A stretch of 28,463 nt of DNA from Pseudomonadota bacterium (GTDB lineage: Bacteria; Pseudomonadota; Gammaproteobacteria; Burkholderiales; Gallionellaceae), in contig JAJZSA010000026.1 of NCBI GenBank assembly GCA_021822115.1, positions 1 through 28,463 on the forward strand. The letters are read 5' to 3'. This document shows positions 7,724 through 16,500 of the stretch, one piece after another (positions within the stretch are counted from its first letter, which is position 1; every line of letters starts with the position of its first letter). The position numbers and the translations under genes were made by a program. Below the pieces are notes generated by a model. It had not been told where the DNA came from, did not search any database, and saw only the letters and a list, made by a program, of their open reading frames with translations.

Positions 7724-10623
7724 AGTACATCTCCTTCATCCACCAGACCAAGCTCGGTCACATAACGCGCCTCGAAAGCCGCGCGAGCCACCGGCTTGCT
7801 GTACAAATAACCCTGCGCGATGCCGCAACCCAGCCCGCGCAAGAAATCAGCCTGCAATTCCGTCTCCACTCCCTCCGCCACCACCTGCTGCCCGAGGCTC
7901 TGCGCGATGGACAAGATGGCCTTCACCACTTCGCTGTGATAACCGCCATCGGTCACATGCATGGTGAACGAGCGGTCGATCTTCAGGGTGTTGATGGGGA
8001 AGCGCGCGAGATAGCTCAGCGCAGAATAGCCGGTGCCGAAATCGTCGATGGCGATGCTGATACCCTGCTCGCGGAAGCGTTGCAGGGTATGCAACACATC
8101 GCCGCTCTCTTCCAGCAACAGGCTCTCGGTGATCTCCAGCTCGATCCACTGCGGCCGACACTCCGTTTCATGCAGGATCGTCATCACCTCCTCGAACAGG
8201 TGACCGGACTGGAACTGGCGCGCCGACAAGTTGATCGCCACCTGGCAAGCCAGATCCCGGCTGGCATTCCAGCGCACCGCCGTACGGCACGCTTCGCGCA
8301 ACACCCACGTTCCCAGTTCCATGATCAGCCCGCAATCCTCGGCTACCGGAATGAAGCGATCCGGCGGCACCATGCCACGCGCCGGATGGTTCCAGCGCAA
8401 CAACGCCTCCGCCCCGTGCACCCGGCCATCGTGCAAGACCATCTTGGGTTGGTAATACAGTTCGAACTCGCCGTGGCGCAAGGCATGGCGCAGATCGACC
8501 TCGGTCTCCAGGCGACGGTTGGCGCTTTCGGAAAGCTCTGCGGAATAAAAACGGAAGCCATTGCGTCCGGCATCCTTGGCGGCATACATCGCCTGATCGG
8601 CACAACTCACCAGACGATCCGGTGATGATGCATCGGCAGGATAGCTCGCGATACCGATGCTGGCCGAAACATAGGCCACATGCAGATCGATCTGGAACGG
8701 CTCCTCCAGCGCGGCCACGATCTCATCCGACAGGCGTCCCAGCCCGGCCAGATCATGCACATCGGCAGCCAGCACCACGAATTCGTCGCCGCCCAGGCGT
8801 GCCACCAGATCCGCCTCGCGCACGCAGCGGCGGATGCGTGCCGCCGCCGACACCAACAGGCGGTCGCCCACCTCATGCCCCAAGGTATCGTTCACCCCCT
8901 TGAAGCGATCCAGGTCGATGAACAGCAACGCCACCTGGCTGCCGGTGCGTTCGGCACGCGCGATCTCGCCCTGCAATCGGTCGAGGAACATGCGCCGGTT
9001 GGGCAGATCGGTCAGCGCATCGTAACTGGCCTGGTGGTGGATCAATTCCTCGCTGCGCTTGCGCTCGATGGCGATGGCCGCCAGGCTGCACGCCTGGCGC
9101 AGGAAATCGCCGTTCACCGTCACCACCCGTTCGGCGCGCTCCTGGTACAGCACCAGCACGCCGACCTTCTCCCGCTTCTGGTCGAGGATGCATTCGCTGC
9201 GGCTGTAGATCATGCCGAAGCGCGCTGCCAGATCGCCGAACACCTGCCAGAAGCGCTCGGTATCCTCGCCCGTCCCCGGCACCGAGAAATCGGCCAGCGC
9301 CGCACGATAGAGCGGCGGCATCCAGGGCGCCGAGGCCAAACGCAAACGGCCACACATCCCGTCGGCGAAGAACAGCGCACAGCGATAACCGCGCACTACG
9401 CGCTCCACATGCGCCACCACATGATCCAGCACCAGCGGCAACTCGCCGCCCTGCACGATCTGCTCGAACACCCGCGAGCGGTCATGGTCGGAGCGTTGCT
9501 GTAACTGCAAGGCACTGATGTCGTGGCCGATGGCGAGTACGCCGCTGACCTTGCCCGCCTCATCGGTTTCCGGCACCAGGTGGAAATCGTTGACCACATA
9601 CTGTCCATCCGCGCCGAACCATTCCAGCAGCACATGCTCCTCGCGTACATGTCGCATCACCGCTTGCAGCAAGGATTGATACTCTTCTGCCGACATATTG
9701 CTGATGCGCCACATATCCACCGGCCGCATCCCAACTGCCTGTCGCGCCTCCATGCCCAACTTCGCGCCATAGGCCGGATTGCAGTAGGTGCGCCTGAACT
9801 CGCGGTCATAACGCACGATCAGGTTGGGCGATTTCTCGGCCAAGTCACGGAAGCGCTTTTCCTTCAGCGTCAGCTCGCTACGCAGTCCCTGCTCCAGTTC
9901 CAGCATGGACTTCTGCTCCCGCAACAAGTGGCCGAATACATCCATCAAATGACGCAATTCGTTGCTACTATTCGCTTGCGGCTGCGCAGTGCCTCCATGC
10001 ACCTCGCGCAGTGAAGACGAAAAAGCACGGATCGGCCGCACCACGGTATGCATCACCACCCAAGCCACGGCAGCCGCAGCCAGCAGCATCTCCAGCATGG
10101 TCACCAGTGCTACCAGCCAGGCATAGGCGGAAGCCTGTTCTTGCGTATAGTCCTCATCGACCAATACCGACACCTCGCCCACGCGGTCATCCGGGTTGAA
10201 CGGGGAATAGACCGCGCGCCGGATCACCTGCCCGGCCTTGGGAAAATCCTGCGCGGCGAATTTACCCACATCGGCCAGCATTTCACGCCCCGCAGTGATA
10301 CGCACCGATGCCACGCTGCGATTCGACAACAGGCCATTGCTCACCTCGCGCGCCAGCGTGGCATCACCGGTGAAACAAGCCACGCGCACGGTCAGCTCCA
10401 CCGTCGAGATCAGGCTGGACACATGTTCGACGATGCGCGCCTCCTCTTGCTTGTGCATGATGCGCATGCCCAGCCAGGCGAACAGCAAGGCGATCGCCAG
10501 CCCCAGCCCCAGCACGCGCAAGGCGGTGGCTGCCGCGAGACTGCGTTTATCCATGCAGGCCAGGTCGAAATGCCGCCATCCCGCAGTGCTCAAGCGCACC
10601 ATGGACTTAACGATCGAATTCAT
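7720..10623 (-). CDS. Membrane sensor with CHASE8-like, HAMP, PAS, GAF, GGDEF and EAL domains
   Basis: Order in the 967 residues: TM1 (about 31-53), a periplasmic domain of about 110 residues, TM2 (about 167-192), HAMP, PAS (about 255-375) and a GAF-like domain (about 395-525). GGDEF follows with an intact GGDEF at 611-615, preceded by the inhibitory-site motif READ five residues earlier, and then EAL (EALLR near 739, INLSARQF, ELEITES, DDFGTGYSALSY, LKID, AEGVET). Both catalytic signatures are intact, so it could make or break c-di-GMP. The periplasmic segment (CFTGDATLAREVSNGLLSNRSVASVRI) resembles CHASE8 of YfiN, which takes its signal from a periplasmic partner. Its start overlaps the periplasmic binding protein gene by 17 nt. 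It is followed by cheR with a 4-nt overlap. Confidence 0.9.
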   Translation of the reverse strand: MNSIVKSMVRLSTAGWRHFDLACMDKRSLAAATALRVLGLGLAIALLFAWLGMRIMHKQEEARIVEHVSSLISTVELTVRVACFTGDATLAREVSNGLLSNRSVASVRITAGREMLADVGKFAAQDFPKAGQVIRRAVYSPFNPDDRVGEVSVLVDEDYTQEQASAYAWLVALVTMLEMLLAAAAVAWVVMHTVVRPIRAFSSSLREVHGGTAQPQANSSNELRHLMDVFGHLLREQKSMLELEQGLRSELTLKEKRFRDLAEKSPNLIVRYDREFRRTYCNPAYGAKLGMEARQAVGMRPVDMWRISNMSAEEYQSLLQAVMRHVREEHVLLEWFGADGQYVVNDFHLVPETDEAGKVSGVLAIGHDISALQLQQRSDHDRSRVFEQIVQGGELPLVLDHVVAHVERVVRGYRCALFFADGMCGRLRLASAPWMPPLYRAALADFSVPGTGEDTERFWQVFGDLAARFGMIYSRSECILDQKREKVGVLVLYQERAERVVTVNGDFLRQACSLAAIAIERKRSEELIHHQASYDALTDLPNRRMFLDRLQGEIARAERTGSQVALLFIDLDRFKGVNDTLGHEVGDRLLVSAAARIRRCVREADLVARLGGDEFVVLAADVHDLAGLGRLSDEIVAALEEPFQIDLHVAYVSASIGIASYPADASSPDRLVSCADQAMYAAKDAGRNGFRFYSAELSESANRRLETEVDLRHALRHGEFELYYQPKMVLHDGRVHGAEALLRWNHPARGMVPPDRFIPVAEDCGLIMELGTWVLREACRTAVRWNASRDLACQVAINLSARQFQSGHLFEEVMTILHETECRPQWIELEITESLLLEESGDVLHTLQRFREQGISIAIDDFGTGYSALSYLARFPINTLKIDRSFTMHVTDGGYHSEVVKAILSIAQSLGQQVVAEGVETELQADFLRGLGCGIAQGYLYSKPVARAAFEARYVTELGLVDEGDVL

Positions 10624-11035
10624 AGACCACCTTCACCTGATCGTTGAGATTGGCGCGCTCCACATAACCGATGGCCACAGGATCGCGTATCACTCTGGCC
10701 AGCACCGCGCGCTGCGTAGGCAGATCCTCCGGCGGCAGCGTACGCCCGGAGAACACCAGACGCGCCCAATAGGCATTGATCTCCGCCAGCGGCTTGCCCA
10801 GCAGGCGCTGGTAGAAATCCCGACGCTCCGGCGAATCGCCAGCGACATCCAGGGGCGCTGCCGTCGCACCATCCGGCAACTTGCGATAACGCCCTAAAAA
10901 GATATTCACCACCTGCTCGTGGGACAGATAGGGGATACCGCTATCTGCGCTCGCGATCAGCACCAGATCGGCATGCGCCGCACCTTGCCACAGGAAACTT
11001 CCCATCCACAGCAGCCAGAACAGTTTTCGTTTCAT
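10607..11035 (-). CDS. Half-size periplasmic substrate-binding (PstS-like) protein
   Basis: A 142-residue secreted protein with a signal peptide (MKRKLFWLLWMGSFLWQGAAHA, cleavage near residue 22). A PBP-like domain follows: DLVLIASADSGIPYLSHEQVVNIFLGRYRKLPDG, then DFYQRLLGKP and a C-terminal RDPVAIGYVE. This is the pattern of the small phosphate-ABC-substrate-binding-like family (type 2 periplasmic fold), but at under half the length of PstS, and no ABC transporter genes are nearby. It lies between a porin gene (12-nt gap) and the CHASE8-like sensor gene (17-nt overlap), so it may be a periplasmic ligand or signal adaptor for that sensor rather than a transport component. Its ligand is unknown. 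The start is ATG 11035, just after a run of seven Gs. Confidence 0.75.
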   Translation of the reverse strand: MKRKLFWLLWMGSFLWQGAAHADLVLIASADSGIPYLSHEQVVNIFLGRYRKLPDGATAAPLDVAGDSPERRDFYQRLLGKPLAEINAYWARLVFSGRTLPPEDLPTQRAVLARVIRDPVAIGYVERANLNDQVKVVYEFDR

Positions 11036-11047
11036 CTCGGCCCCCCC

Positions 11048-12295
11048 TCAAAAGATGAAATCGAACACGACGGAATACAGGTTCATGCTTTTGAACCCGC
11101 GCCCCTGCGGCGAAGCACGCGTCCAATTCCGGTCGATGATGCTTTCCGGATCCTGATAATGGAAATGGTCCCACTGCACTTTCAATGCCTGGTTGCGCAT
11201 GAAGTCATAGCGCAGCCCCAATGCCAGATCGGTCTGGTTCACGAAATGCCAAGCCTGCGCCTGCAACAAAGACTGGTTCAAGGCATCGCTTTGTGCCGAA
11301 TAGCCATCCGGAATGCCGCTGCCAGTGAAATCACGCGCCATGCGCTGCATGGAATAGGCGGCATACGGCGTGAAAGCACCCAGACGGTAGCCGGTATTGG
11401 CAAACACGGTATATTGATCCGGCCAGGCTTGGGTGCGCGTAATGGCATAGCCTGCATGCCCCTGCCAACCGTCCAGGTCATAGGAAAATTCCAGCAAACG
11501 GATGTTCAGGGTGCGCCGCATGGTGAACACATCCTGCAACTGCGCGCCATTGGGCAGGCTGGGCAAGGCCGCAGTCAGTCTCCCGCCGGGCAACATATCA
11601 TCCACTTCGTTGCGCAGGTCGAGACGCCCCAGCACACCGCGCACGCTCAATGCCTCAGTGCCATATTCCACGCCGACCCCGCTCAGACGCGAGCCCCTGG
11701 TGTCATAGTTGCCGCCACCCGACACCAGCTTGCCCACGGTCCTGCCGCTCAATGCCTTGACGCGCAGCAGGCCATCGCCCAACGGGGAAGACAGCTCCGC
11801 ATCCATGCCATCCATATAACGCGGATAGAAGATCACCGGCTGGCGTACCAGCATGTTGGCATAGCCGACCTCCGCCGCATCGCCCTGCTGATAGGTCTCG
11901 ATGATGAGTCGCCCTGCGCGCAACAGGCAGGCACCGGAGTGGTATTTCAGGTGTGCCATCGAGAATTGCGGCGTGAAATCGTTGTCCGCATCCTGCCGGC
12001 TCACCACCTGCACGCTGGCCGACCATGCATCGCCCGCCCGATAGTCGGCCTGCACCGCCAGCATCGAATCCTGGCGGAAGCCCAGGTGCCCGGCCTGCGC
12101 GCCCGCCATCGCCTGCGAGATGTCGCGCCGGTATTCCGCGCCCTGCACATTGTGATACAACGCGCCCAGCGTACCGTAGCCATGCACATGCCACGGCGAG
12201 GACTCGGTGGCACGCACCGGCATGGCGAGCATCAGCATGGCCAGGCTCAGCCAGCAGCATGGCGGCGCCAGGTTCCTTGTCTTGTGGATCGTCAT
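11048..12295 (-). CDS. Outer-membrane beta-barrel porin-like protein, copy A
   Basis: The 415-residue protein has a long signal peptide (about 29 residues, ending AMPVRA) and alternating amphipathic strands. It ends VVFDFIF, with the terminal phenylalanine used for recognition by the Bam complex. The N-terminal block GYGTLGALYHNVQGAEYRRDI is shared with the neighbouring copy B, as are VSRQDAD, GDAAEVGYAN, and the near-C-terminal SGIPDGYSAQSD and LGLRYDFM segments. The pair is therefore a tandem duplication. The substrate is unknown. It starts at ATG 12295 after AGGGGGGG, 16 nt beyond copy B. With the PBP-like protein and the sensor it could form an outer-membrane to inner-membrane relay. Confidence 0.8.
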   Translation of the reverse strand: MTIHKTRNLAPPCCWLSLAMLMLAMPVRATESSPWHVHGYGTLGALYHNVQGAEYRRDISQAMAGAQAGHLGFRQDSMLAVQADYRAGDAWSASVQVVSRQDADNDFTPQFSMAHLKYHSGACLLRAGRLIIETYQQGDAAEVGYANMLVRQPVIFYPRYMDGMDAELSSPLGDGLLRVKALSGRTVGKLVSGGGNYDTRGSRLSGVGVEYGTEALSVRGVLGRLDLRNEVDDMLPGGRLTAALPSLPNGAQLQDVFTMRRTLNIRLLEFSYDLDGWQGHAGYAITRTQAWPDQYTVFANTGYRLGAFTPYAAYSMQRMARDFTGSGIPDGYSAQSDALNQSLLQAQAWHFVNQTDLALGLRYDFMRNQALKVQWDHFHYQDPESIIDRNWTRASPQGRGFKSMNLYSVVFDFIF

Positions 12296-12311
12296 GCCCC
12301 CCCTCTTTCTT

Positions 12312-13541
12312 TCAAAACAACATATCCAGCGTCAACGAATACAAGTTCATGTTGCGAAAACCGCGCGTCTGCGCGGAAGTCGCCGCTGCATGCGCATCCA
12401 CCAGCGTCTGCGAATCCTGGAAGCGGATATGCTCCCATTGCAGTTTCAGCGCGTAGTCGGCCATGAAGTCGTAACGCATCCCCAAGGCGACTTCGTACTG
12501 GTTGAACAGCAGTGCCGCCTCGCCGTTCGAGATCGCCACATTGAGCTGGTCGGTCTGCGACGACAGCCCATCCGGAATGCCGGTGCCCACAAAATCTCGC
12601 GCCGCCCAGCGCTTGACGTAAGCCGCATAAGGCGTGACCGCCCCCATGCGCCACGCTCCGCGCAGATAGGCATATTTCTGCATCGGGGTGTAAGGCGAGA
12701 CGAACACCGTATAGCCGGCCTGCGCACGACAGGCCGCCCCGTCATAGCCCAGCGCGAACACCCGATTGGAGATGCGGCGGCCCGCCATGCTGAATTTGTT
12801 GAGCAGTTGCGTACGATTGGGCACGGCAGACAGCGCCTGATCGAAGGCCCCACCCGCTTGCAGGTCCGGCGTCTGCCGTTTGAGGAAGGATTGCCCGGCC
12901 GACAGGCGCACGGTCCAGTCCGCGTGCAGATAATCCACACCGATGTCCTGCGTGGCGGAACCACTGGTATCGTAAGGTGCGCCATTCGACACCAGCGTAC
13001 CCGTCACCCAGCCCGCCTGTCCGTGCCAGCGCAACAAGCCATGGCCCAGTGGCTGCGTCCAGTCGCCGCCCACACCGTCGATATAGCGCGGAAAATAGAC
13101 GTTAGGTTGCCGCACCATGTCGTTCGCATAACCGATCTCGGCCGCATCGCCTTCCAGATACATGTCCAGCAGCATGCGTCCCAGATGCAGATGCGTTGCG
13201 CCAGCACGGTATCCCACATTGGCCAGCGCCAGTTGCGGCCGGAAAGTGTTGTCCGCATCCTGCCGGCTCACCACCTGTGCGGTAGCGAACCAGTCATCGC
13301 CATCGCGATAATCCGCCTGCACCGCCAGCATGGAATCCGGCGTGAATGCCAGTTGCCCAGCTTGCGCCCCAGCGGTCGACTGCGAGATGTCGCGGCGATA
13401 CACCACGCCCTGCGTATCGTGATACACCGCGCCCAGCGTGGCATAGCCATGCAATTTGAGTTGGGTCTCTTCAGCTCCTGCATCTGGCGCCAGCCCGAGC
13501 GCGGCGATCACAGCCAGGACGATGCCACAGGCCCGCATCAT
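12312..13541 (-). CDS. Outer-membrane beta-barrel porin-like protein, copy B
   Basis: A 409-residue paralogue of the next gene downstream. It has a signal peptide of about 23 residues (ending APDAGA), GYATLGAVYHDTQGVVYRRDI, QLAFTPDSMLAVQADYRDGDDW, VSRQDAD and GDAAEIGYANDMVRQP. The C-terminus is SLTLDMLF, ending in the phenylalanine typical of outer-membrane barrels. The start ATG 13541 overlaps the stop of the giant GGDEF/EAL gene (ATGA, 4 nt) and has GGAG at 5 nt, so the two are translationally coupled. No porin family could be named with certainty; it is not obviously OprP or OmpC-like. Confidence 0.8.
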   Translation of the reverse strand: MMRACGIVLAVIAALGLAPDAGAEETQLKLHGYATLGAVYHDTQGVVYRRDISQSTAGAQAGQLAFTPDSMLAVQADYRDGDDWFATAQVVSRQDADNTFRPQLALANVGYRAGATHLHLGRMLLDMYLEGDAAEIGYANDMVRQPNVYFPRYIDGVGGDWTQPLGHGLLRWHGQAGWVTGTLVSNGAPYDTSGSATQDIGVDYLHADWTVRLSAGQSFLKRQTPDLQAGGAFDQALSAVPNRTQLLNKFSMAGRRISNRVFALGYDGAACRAQAGYTVFVSPYTPMQKYAYLRGAWRMGAVTPYAAYVKRWAARDFVGTGIPDGLSSQTDQLNVAISNGEAALLFNQYEVALGMRYDFMADYALKLQWEHIRFQDSQTLVDAHAAATSAQTRGFRNMNLYSLTLDMLF

Positions 13542-16500
13542 GCTTGCTCCAACTCAAAACACGGCGGTAGCGCCAGCAACTGCGTGCGCGGTACCGGCTT
13601 GCTGTACAGATAACCTTGCGCCACCTGGCAGCCATGTGCTTGCAGGAACAGCGCCTGTTCCGCCGTCTCCACGCCTTCCGCTACCACCTGCTGGCCCAGG
13701 CAATGCGCGATGGACAGGATGGCTTTCACCAGTTCGGCGCGATAGTTGTCCGTGGTGATGCTGCGGATGAACGATCGGTCGATCTTCAGCGTATTGATGG
13801 GGAAGCGCGCCAGGTAACTGAGCGCGGAATAACCGGTGCCGAAATCGTCGATGGCGATGGTGATACCCAATGCGCGGAAGGAATTGAGCACCTCCAGCAC
13901 CTCGCCTTCCTCATCCAGCAACAGGCTCTCGGTGATCTCCAGCTCGATCCACTCCGGATAGCAGCCGGTCTCCTCCAGCACCGCAGTCACCGTCTGCAAC
14001 AGATCGTTGGACATGAACTGGCGTGCCGACAGGTTGATCGCTACCTTGTGCAGCGGACGCTCCGCACCGTTCATCTCGCACGCCATGCGGCATGCCTCGC
14101 GCAGCACCCATACCCCCAGCTCGATGATGAGGCCGCTATCCTCGGCGATGGGGATGAACTTGTCGGGCGGCACGAAACCGTGCTGTGGGTGATGCCAGCG
14201 CAGCAAGGCTTCCGATCCGTTCATCACGCCGTCCGCCAAACGCACCTTGGGCTGGAAGTGCAGCGACAGTTCCTTGCGCTCCAGCGCACGGCGCAATTCC
14301 GATTCCAGCGTCAGGCGTTCGTTGGCATGTTCGGTCAGCTCGCTGGCATAGAAACGGAAATTGTTGCGCCCGGAGCGCTTGGCGAAATACATGGCCGAGT
14401 CGGCATACTTCACCAGATCGTCCGGTGCGATGCTATCGTCCGGATACAAAGCGATGCCGATACTGCACGACACGAACACCTCCTTGCCTTCCAGCAGGAA
14501 AGGTTCGTCGAACATCGCGCGCATCTTGTCCGCGATGGAACCCAGGTCGTCGGCATTGCGCACATCCGGCAACAACACGGCAAACTCATCGCCGCCCAAG
14601 CGCGCCACGGTGTCGTAGGCGCGTACGCAGCTGCTCAAGCGCGCTCCCGTCTCGCGCAACAGTTCGTCGCCCACCGCATGCCCCATGGTGTCGTTCACCG
14701 CCTTGAAGCGGTCCATGTCGATCATCATCACTCCGGCCAACTGGCCGTGCCAGGAAGCATCGGCGATCATCTGACGCAGGCGGTCGTTGAACAGCGCGCG
14801 GTTGGGCAAGGCAGTGAGCGGATCGTAGAACGCCATCTGGTGGATCTTCTGGCGGAAGGCATGCAGTTCGCTGATATCGCGTCCCACCGCCAGCACCGTC
14901 TCCACCTGCCCCCCCGCGCCGAATTCCGGCGTCAGATTGATCAGGCTGCACACCTCGCGGCCATCCTTGCTGTGCCACTTCATCTCGAATTCCAGCGACT
15001 TGCCGCTGTCCAGCACCTCGCCCAGCTTCTCCTCGTAAACCATGGCCCCTTCACCACCGGGCACCTCGGCCGGACGTTTGCCCACCAATGCCGCCACGCC
15101 GCCTGCGACCAGCTCGCCGAACGCCGGATTGGCATACACGCGGCGCAGCTCACGGTCATAGCGCGCCACGGTATCCGTCGAGTTCTCCACCAGCGTGCGG
15201 AACTCCTGTTCACGCTGCACCAATGCCTCTTCCATGCGCTTGCGTTCGGTGATGTCGCGCCCCACGCCGAGCACGCCCACCACCTGCCCATCCGCACCAT
15301 AGACCGGCACCTTGCGCGTCTCCACCAGGATGCGCGCACCGCTGTCCGCCATCGTCACCCACTCGTCGTTGATGCTCATGCATCCGGCCGCGATGGCCTC
15401 GCCATCCTTCTGGCGGAAGAAATCCGCCAATTCCTTGTCCACGAAGTCGTAGTCGGTCTTGCCCACGATCTCGGCCTCGCTCGCCCCGAAGAACCTCTCG
15501 AACGCGCTGTTGCAGGACAGATACACCCCGTCCGCATTCTTCAACCACACCATGTCCGGGATGGTCTGCACCACCGAATGCAGCCGCTGGCGCATCTCTT
15601 CCAGCACGATGTCGGTTTGCATACGCGGGGTGATATCGCGCGAAAGTGCGATCACCGTATCCCTTCCCTTGCTAGGCTTGCGTGCCAATGAATGCTCATA
15701 CCAACGAGTCTCGCCATTCAATTGCTCGATAGCGATGGGTGGACTGTATGCGAACCCCTGTTCATAGGCCTCACGGATCGCCGCCAAGGAAATTTCCGCT
15801 GCCTGCGGCGACAGGATCTCGTCGACCTTTCTTCCAACCAAGAACTTCTTCTGGTCTGCAAGTACTTCGGGATTCTGTGTCCAGACATTGAGATAAGTGC
15901 CATCCCGGTCCACTTCGAACAGGATGTCCGGGATGGCATTGATGACCCCTTCAGTGAATTCCAGCGATTCCTTGAGTTGCTCCTGGGCAGCTTCCATCTC
16001 CACCGTCTGGTCTTCCAGATCGCGTGCGTTCTGTTCCAACCGCTCGTTGAGCTGGATGATCTGCTGGTAGCGGTTCTGCAACTCGGCCTCGGCCTGAATG
16101 CGTGCGGTGACATCGCGCGACAACATCAGGAAACGGGCACTCGGCGTCGCCTTGCCCGCCTGCAACGACACGGAAATCTCGAACCAATGCTCGCCATCCG
16201 GCAATTCAAGGCGGAACACCTTGCCGAACGAAGCCCCGCTCTCCTCGGCCTCTTGTATGGCTGCCATGCAGATCGCCGCGCTTTCCGGTGCAAGCACTTC
16301 GTTGATGGTGCGACTCAGCAATACCGATTTTTGCGCGGCCAGCAACTCCGGATTCTGTGCCCAGACATTCAGGTAGCGGCCTTGTCGATCCACCTCGAAT
16401 AGCAGGTCCGGGATGGCATTGATGATGCCCTCGGTGAATTCCAGCGCATCCTTGAGCTGCGTCTGAGAATACTCCAGCTCCACCGTCTGCTCTTCCAGAT

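Noticed and set aside
10919..13613. Long plus-strand open frames (515 and 468 codons) opposite the porins
   Set aside because: Antisense shadows with repetitive His/Arg/Gln composition; the minus frames have signal peptides, ribosome sites and barrel C-termini.
13616..15691. A 691-codon open frame on the plus strand
   Set aside because: It lies antisense to the GGDEF/EAL region of the giant gene, is rich in His, Arg and Gln as expected of a GC-rich antisense frame, and has no recognisable domain.
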